In this document: positions 5,101 through 8,780 of the stretch, piece by piece
Layout of the letters: each line of letters begins with the position of its first letter
How positions within the stretch are numbered: position 1 is the first letter of the stretch
From: Actinomycetota bacterium
GTDB taxonomy: Bacteria; Actinomycetota; Actinomycetes; Actinomycetales; Actinomycetaceae
Assembly (NCBI GenBank): GCA_019425105.1
Contig: JAHYYD010000085.1
Location: 1 to 8,780, forward strand
Direction of reading: 5' to 3'
Length of the DNA stretch: 8,780 bases
Made by a program: the position numbers and the translations under genes
Notes under the pieces: generated by a model
What the model saw: the letters and a program-made list of their open reading frames with translations, nothing else
The model's database searches: none
Told to the model about the DNA's origin: nothing

Positions 5101-5221
5101 TCGGACGACGAGGCCATGGCAGGGACAGCGGGACAGCGCGCTCAGAGATGGGCACGCACGGACGACGAGGCCGGGGCCTCCCCACCCGGGCGCCGCGCGG
5201 TCACCAGAGGCAGCGACGGGT

Positions 5222-6211
5222 TCAGTCCATCGTGATGACGATCTTGCCGCGCACGTGGCCGCTCATCAGCTCGCTGTAGGCGGCGCGCACCTGCTCCAGC
5301 TCGAACGGGTAGGTACCCGCGATGGTCAGGCTCACCGTGCCACGGTCAATGAGGCCCGCGACCGTTGCGATGTCGGCGATCTTCCCGTCGCGCCCGCCAG
5401 TGAAGCGCGCGCGACGCAGGGCGATTGCGGGCGTCGGGACGAGCGTTCCCACGCGCTCACCCGGAACGCCGAGGCTGTGGGCGAGTGACGCGTAGCCGCC
5501 GAAGCAGTCGATGAAGGCAGTGACGGGCGAGGGCACCGCGTCCTTGATGCGTTGCTCGAGGCCCTCGCCGTAGGAGACGGGAATCGCGCCGAGGGAACGC
5601 AGGTAGTCAGCATTCGAGGGACCGGCGATACCGATGACGGTCGCGCCGCGGGCGACGGCCAGCTGCGTGACGAGGCCTCCCACTCCTCCGGCGGCCGCGG
5701 CGACCACGATGACGTCACCCGCCTCGGCCTTCACGCTGCGCATGGCGCCCATCGCGGTCTGCGCGGCAACGCCCAGCCCTCCAGCGACGTCGAAGCTCAT
5801 GGAGGCGGGCTTGGACACGACGTTGTCGGCGGAAATAACGAGTTGGGTCGCGAGCGAACCATATTCGCGCACCTGCCAGGGGGCGGCGCGCAGGAGGCCG
5901 ATGACCTCGTCGCCCACCGCCACGTTGGTCACTCCCGAGCCCACGGCCACCACGACGCCCGCAAAATCCTGCCCGACGCCGCGCAGCGGCCGGTCCGCCC
6001 CGCGGGCGAACCAACGGCCGGGGTGAACGATGGTGCGGAGGATCTCGAGGGGCCTCGTCAATCCACCGAAGAGCTTGTAGTCAACGGGGTTGATGCCGGC
6101 GGCCCGCACGGTGACGAGCACCTGTCCCTCTCCGGGCGCGGGGAGTGACACCGAGCCTTCCTCGAGGACCTCGACGCCTCCAAAACGACGGTAGCCGATG
6201 ATTCGCGCCAT
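5222..6211 (-). CDS. NADPH:quinone-reductase-like oxidoreductase (zinc-independent MDR family)
   Basis: 329 aa medium-chain dehydrogenase/reductase, cytoplasmic, likely transferring hydride from NADPH to a quinone or enone-type acceptor. The N-terminal GroES-like domain has AAGINPVDYK (37-46) and the GQDFAGVV segment (80-87). The Rossmann domain has AAAAGGVGG (171-179), the AxxGGVG cofactor loop of quinone reductases. The catalytic-zinc Cys/His set and the structural-zinc four-Cys loop are absent, which places it in the QOR-like branch. The C-terminus GKIVITMD is typical. The ATG at 6209-6211 has AAGGGG a few bases upstream. It lies 119 nt after the MFS gene on the same strand, so a separate promoter is likely, though I could not assign one. 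The physiological substrate cannot be read from the sequence. Confidence 0.88.
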   Translation of the reverse strand: MARIIGYRRFGGVEVLEEGSVSLPAPGEGQVLVTVRAAGINPVDYKLFGGLTRPLEILRTIVHPGRWFARGADRPLRGVGQDFAGVVVAVGSGVTNVAVGDEVIGLLRAAPWQVREYGSLATQLVISADNVVSKPASMSFDVAGGLGVAAQTAMGAMRSVKAEAGDVIVVAAAAGGVGGLVTQLAVARGATVIGIAGPSNADYLRSLGAIPVSYGEGLEQRIKDAVPSPVTAFIDCFGGYASLAHSLGVPGERVGTLVPTPAIALRRARFTGGRDGKIADIATVAGLIDRGTVSLTIAGTYPFELEQVRAAYSELMSGHVRGKIVITMD

Positions 6212-6330
6212 GATTCCCCTTCTTCCATCGCAGCGAAACAGAGCGCCACGTCACAAGCGTGCTCGTACACCAGGATACGCCTGCGCTGTCGCGGACGGAA
6301 GGCTCAAGGACAAGCCCGAGAAGCCGCCTT

Positions 6331-7572
6331 CTAGTCGCCGAAGGCGAGGTCCGTGTGCTTCGTCCCGCGGCGGTCGGGCACCTGCCCGGCGAGGACGATC
6401 GCGAGGAGGACCGGCAGAGCCACGAAGGCCAGCGCTCGGTGGTAGCCGATGTGGTCGGCGATGAGGCCGAGGAGCGGCGGGCCGATGAGGGCTGCGCCGT
6501 AGTTGACGGTCGAGAGCACGGAGACGCGCGCGGGCGTCATCACGGGGTCGACGGAGAGCGCCGAAATGCCCAGGGGGAAGCCGAGGGCCGATCCGATGCC
6601 CCACAGGGCGATGCCCGCGACCGCGAACAGGTGGTGCGGCGCGAATGCCACGAGCAGCAGGCCGACGACCGCGCCGGTAAAGGTGATGCGCAGCAGCATG
6701 GGCGATCCCAGGCGAGCCTCGAGACGCGGGGACGCGAAGCGCACGATCGTCATCATGAGCAGGAAGAACGCGAAGGCCGCCGAGGCCGCCGCGGTCGAGT
6801 AGCCGTAGCCATCCACCATGGACAGGTTGAGCCAGTCGTTGGCCGCGCCCTCCATGAGGCCGGCGCTCATGACCATGAGGGCGATGAGGACGGTCTGTTT
6901 CTCGCGCCAGGCAACCCGGGTGAGGCCCTTCGCCTTGCGCTGCGAGGCATCCTTCCCCTCACCCTTATCCTGCGCGGGTGCGAGGGCCGCGACCTCCTCC
7001 TTCGTCAGGTAAAAACCGACGGCGGTCCCGCAGGCGAGAAGCTCGAGGGCCGCCAGTCCGAAAAGGTGGGCGCCGAGGGGCAGGCCCAACTGGGCGGCGA
7101 GGGCTCCGAGGAGCGCGCCACCCAACATACCGACCGCGTACATCGCCTGGATGACGGGCACGACGGTGCGACGCACGGCCGCCTGGACGAGGCCGGCCTC
7201 GATGTTCATAGTCGCACCCCACAGGCCGTTGCCAGCCGCGATCAGCACGAGGCCGGCGGTGGCCAGCGGAATCGAGACGTTCAGTGCGCCCATGCCCGCG
7301 CAGACGATGCCGAGAGCCCAGATGGCCACGCCGATGCGGCCCGAGGCCCGCGCGCCGATCTTCGTGACGATCGGGCCAGAGGTCGGCAGCGTCAGCAGAG
7401 AGCCGAGGGAGGCGATGAGCAGCATCGTGCCGATCGTCGCCGGGGTCAGTCCGAGGTCGTCGCGCACGTCGGGCAGGCGCGAGAGCCAGGCGGAGGTGCC
7501 AAAACCGAGGCAGACGTAGACGACGCCGGTGGCGCGGAGGGCAGCGCGTGCACGCGAAGATGGGACAGACAT
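6331..7572 (-). CDS. MFS transporter (YbjJ/FucP-like)
   Basis: Inner-membrane permease of the major facilitator superfamily, about 413 aa, consistent with 12 membrane helices. The N-terminal GFGTSAWLSRLPDVRDDLGL followed by an IGTMLLIASLG helix is characteristic of the YbjJ-type branch. The loop after helix 2 (GPIVTKIGARASGR) is a degenerate form of the MFS signature. A charged central loop with many Lys, Asp and Glu separates the two six-helix halves. The ATG at 7570-7572 was preferred because a TATATT -10 ends 7 nt before it; a GTG at 7594-7596 would add 8 residues but lies upstream of that hexamer. A 7-bp hairpin (CGCCTTC/GAAGGCG, 6325-6346) overlaps the stop codon. The substrate is unknown; proximity to nanE/nanK hints at a sugar or its derivative, but a strong terminator separates them. 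Confidence 0.85.
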   Translation of the reverse strand: MSVPSSRARAALRATGVVYVCLGFGTSAWLSRLPDVRDDLGLTPATIGTMLLIASLGSLLTLPTSGPIVTKIGARASGRIGVAIWALGIVCAGMGALNVSIPLATAGLVLIAAGNGLWGATMNIEAGLVQAAVRRTVVPVIQAMYAVGMLGGALLGALAAQLGLPLGAHLFGLAALELLACGTAVGFYLTKEEVAALAPAQDKGEGKDASQRKAKGLTRVAWREKQTVLIALMVMSAGLMEGAANDWLNLSMVDGYGYSTAAASAAFAFFLLMMTIVRFASPRLEARLGSPMLLRITFTGAVVGLLLVAFAPHHLFAVAGIALWGIGSALGFPLGISALSVDPVMTPARVSVLSTVNYGAALIGPPLLGLIADHIGYHRALAFVALPVLLAIVLAGQVPDRRGTKHTDLAFGD

Positions 7573-7593
7573 GCTCGGTAATATACGCGTATT
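7573..7593 (-). promoter_or_regulatory. Promoter of the MFS gene with small palindrome
   Basis: On the minus strand TATATT (7585-7580) is a good -10, 7 nt before the ATG at 7572, suggesting a leaderless transcript. A 10-bp palindrome ATACGCGTAT (7583-7592) overlaps the upstream side of the -10 and could be a regulator half-site pair. No clear -35 is visible. The AT-rich patch stands out in this GC-rich sequence. Confidence 0.45.
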
Positions 7594-7608
7594 CACGCCA
7601 GAAAGACG

Positions 7609-7647
7609 CAGTGCGCGGGCGGGTGTTAATCACCCGCCCGCGCACTG
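7609..7647 (-). terminator. Strong intrinsic terminator after nanE
   Basis: A perfect 17-bp GC-rich stem (7609-7625 with 7631-7647) with loop TTAAT begins 18 nt after the nanE stop. On the minus strand the stem is followed by CGTCTTTCTGG, a T-rich patch. It should end the nanK-nanE transcript before the MFS promoter. Confidence 0.88.
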
Positions 7648-7662
7648 TCGCAACAGCGACAG
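7645..7662 (-). other. Second hairpin overlapping the nanE terminator
   Basis: CTGTCGC (7645-7651), a 4-nt loop and GCGACAG (7656-7662) form a perfect 7-bp stem between the nanE stop and the terminator. Its bases 7645-7647 are also the outermost pairs of the terminator stem, so the two hairpins compete for those three bases. It may act as an RNA 3'-end stabiliser or be incidental. Confidence 0.5.
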
Positions 7663-7664
7663 GC

Positions 7665-8339
7665 TCAGCCCTCCACGGCAGCCTTGAACCACGTCGTGAT
7701 CGACGTGGGGTGCGTGATCGCGGTGCCGACGATGACGGCGAACGCACCGGCCTCAATGGCGGCTGCGGCCTGCTCGGGCGTGTGAACGCGGCCCTCGCAG
7801 ATCACAGGGACGTCAGGGAACGCGGCGACGACCTCGCGCAGCAGCTCCAGGTCGGGCCCGTCGGTCTTGACGCGGTCGCCGGTGTAGCCCGCGAGGGTCG
7901 TGGACACGATGTCCACGCCGGCATCGACGGCGCGCTGGGCGTCCTCGAAGGAACCGCAGTCAGCCATGACGAGGGTGCCGTCCTCGCGCAGGGCCGCAAC
8001 GGTCTCCGCAAAGCTCAGGCCATCCAGGCGCGGGCGACCCGTCGCATCCAGGGCAACGATGTCGGAGCCGGCCATCACGCAGGCGCGGGCGTGGCGCAGC
8101 GACGGGGTGATGTACACGCCCTCGTGACCTTCCTTCCACAGGCCGATCACGGGCACGTCGACGCGGCCCTTGATCGCGGAAATGTCGGACAGGCCCTGGC
8201 AGCGAATCGCCGCGGCACCGCCGATCTCGGCGGCGCGAGCGATCTGCGCCATCGTCTCGGGGTGGCGCATGGGCTCGCCCGGGTACGCCTGGACGGAGAC
8301 GATGAGCTTGCCCTTCAGGTTTGCAATGAGCGGGTGCAT
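7665..8339 (-). CDS. nanE: N-acetylmannosamine-6-phosphate 2-epimerase
   Basis: Converts ManNAc-6-phosphate to GlcNAc-6-phosphate in sialic acid and ManNAc catabolism, cytoplasmic, TIM-barrel fold. 224 aa, the normal family length. N-terminal VSVQAYPGEP (14-23), R46 in AAIRCQG, K69 in GLWKEGHEGVYITPS (the position of the catalytic Lys), DATGRPR (98-104), D127 in MADCGS, STTLAGYTG (146-154) and E182 in CEGRVHTPEQ. These correspond to the Arg/Lys/Asp/Glu active-site set of characterised NanE. The ATG at 8337-8339 has a clear AGGAG (8350-8346) 6 nt upstream, which overlaps the stop codon of the upstream ROK kinase. The 9-nt spacing indicates one operon, and a strong terminator follows. Confidence 0.95.
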   Translation of the reverse strand: MHPLIANLKGKLIVSVQAYPGEPMRHPETMAQIARAAEIGGAAAIRCQGLSDISAIKGRVDVPVIGLWKEGHEGVYITPSLRHARACVMAGSDIVALDATGRPRLDGLSFAETVAALREDGTLVMADCGSFEDAQRAVDAGVDIVSTTLAGYTGDRVKTDGPDLELLREVVAAFPDVPVICEGRVHTPEQAAAAIEAGAFAVIVGTAITHPTSITTWFKAAVEG

Positions 8340-8348
8340 GGTGAACTC

Positions 8349-8780
8349 CTATGCGTGCAGGAAGAAGGAAACGGCTCCAAGCAGCGGCGCGTCGCCGCCC
8401 AGGGAACCAACGAGGATGGGGGTGTCGGCGACGGGCGTCATCGCGGAGGCCGCGAAGCCTTCGCGCAGGGCGTCCCACCAGATGTCCCCGGAGCGGGTCA
8501 TCGACCCGGAGAGGATAACGACGGCCGGGTCTACACAGTTGACCAACGAGGCCGTGGCCTCGCCGAGCGCAAACGCGGAGCGGGAGAAGCAGGCGGCCGC
8601 GAGGGCGTTGCCGGATTCGGCGAGCTCTTGCAGGGCGCGCCCGCCGTCCACCTCGGGGTCGGACTCGCCGCGCAGCGAGTCGTACCAGGCCGTGATGCCC
8701 GAACCGGAGCAGAAGGACTCGATGTGGCCCTTGCGGCCGCACGAGCACGTCATGTCGGGGGCGAAGTGGTGGTGGATGTG
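8349..8780 (-). CDS. nanK: ROK-family sugar kinase, C-terminal part; probable N-acetylmannosamine kinase
   Basis: The frame is open to the right edge; 143 codons are visible, roughly the C-terminal half of a 290-310 aa ROK protein. The visible N-terminal part reads HIHHHFAPDMT, then CSCGRKGHIES, the ROK zinc motif. The usual form is CxCGxxGCxE; here His replaces the third Cys, a plausible zinc ligand. Further on, GEATASLVNCVDPAVVILSGS matches the ROK helix-strand segment before the hinge, and LGGDAPLLGAVSFFL is the normal C-terminal helix region. The ROK assignment is firm. The kinase-for-ManNAc role is inferred from the 9-nt spacing to nanE, whose substrate is the product of that kinase. The ATP-binding and catalytic Asp regions lie outside the window, so a ROK repressor cannot be fully excluded. 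Confidence 0.8.
   Translation of the reverse strand, partial: HIHHHFAPDMTCSCGRKGHIESFCSGSGITAWYDSLRGESDPEVDGGRALQELAESGNALAAACFSRSAFALGEATASLVNCVDPAVVILSGSMTRSGDIWWDALREGFAASAMTPVADTPILVGSLGGDAPLLGAVSFFLHA

Noticed and set aside
5024..5185. N-terminal extension of murB by 54 residues
   Set aside because: Arg/Pro-rich, unlike the family, and it would run through a candidate -10 and a hairpin. The family N-terminus starts at the ATG at 5023.
6259..7581. Long plus-strand frame (440 codons) opposite the MFS gene
   Set aside because: Antisense shadow: hydrophilic, Glu/Arg/Gly-rich translation, while the minus strand encodes clear membrane helices.
7573..7596. GTG start adding 8 residues to the MFS protein
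   Set aside because: It lies upstream of the TATATT -10 and lacks a ribosome-binding site. Not fully excluded, but the ATG at 7572 fits better.

Overview
The window looks like chromosome from a high-GC actinobacterium. The genes are about 70% GC with strong third-position G/C bias. GTG is used as a start. Two promoters place a -10 hexamer 6-7 nt before an ATG, as in leaderless actinobacterial mRNAs. The gene set (monoglyceride-lipase-like hydrolase, actinobacterial adenosine deaminase subfamily, MurB, NanE/NanK) would suit an Actinomyces/Schaalia-type commensal. That assignment is inferred from protein style; there is no rRNA or other marker.

Layout. Positions 1-1848 (+) hold an alpha/beta hydrolase (5' end outside the window) followed 3 nt later by an adenosine deaminase, probably co-transcribed. 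Positions 1849-2637 are non-coding and repeat-rich: a 27-bp tandem repeat over the deaminase stop codon, a 125-bp inverted-repeat element (copy A), a mirror-symmetric array of 19-bp repeats (array 1) and a second 125-bp element (copy B). Positions 2638-3500 (+) hold a two-gene HTH-nucleotidyltransferase / HEPN (MntA-HepT-like) toxin-antitoxin cassette with its own palindromic operator. Positions 3495-3934 hold array 2, element copy C and an unrelated degenerate 19-bp repeat that runs into the 3' end of murB. From 3935 to the right edge everything is on the minus strand: murB, a zinc-independent quinone-reductase-like oxidoreductase, an MFS transporter, a strong intrinsic terminator, nanE and the C-terminal part of a ROK kinase (probably nanK).

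How the genes work together. nanK and nanE sit 9 nt apart and carry out consecutive steps of sialic acid / N-acetylmannosamine breakdown, ManNAc to ManNAc-6-P to GlcNAc-6-P. The toxin-antitoxin genes overlap by ATGA and are the only accessory-looking genes here. The hydrolase and deaminase, and murB, the reductase and the transporter, look like ordinary chromosomal genes.

The part most worth attention is 1957-3946. A toxin-antitoxin cassette is framed on both sides by near-identical direct copies of a 19-bp-period array, each followed by a copy of the 125-bp element. The last codons of the toxin gene lie inside the second array. This reads like a repeat-bounded cassette that may have been inserted, duplicated or exchanged between arrays. 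No recombinase or transposase is visible, so the mechanism is unknown.
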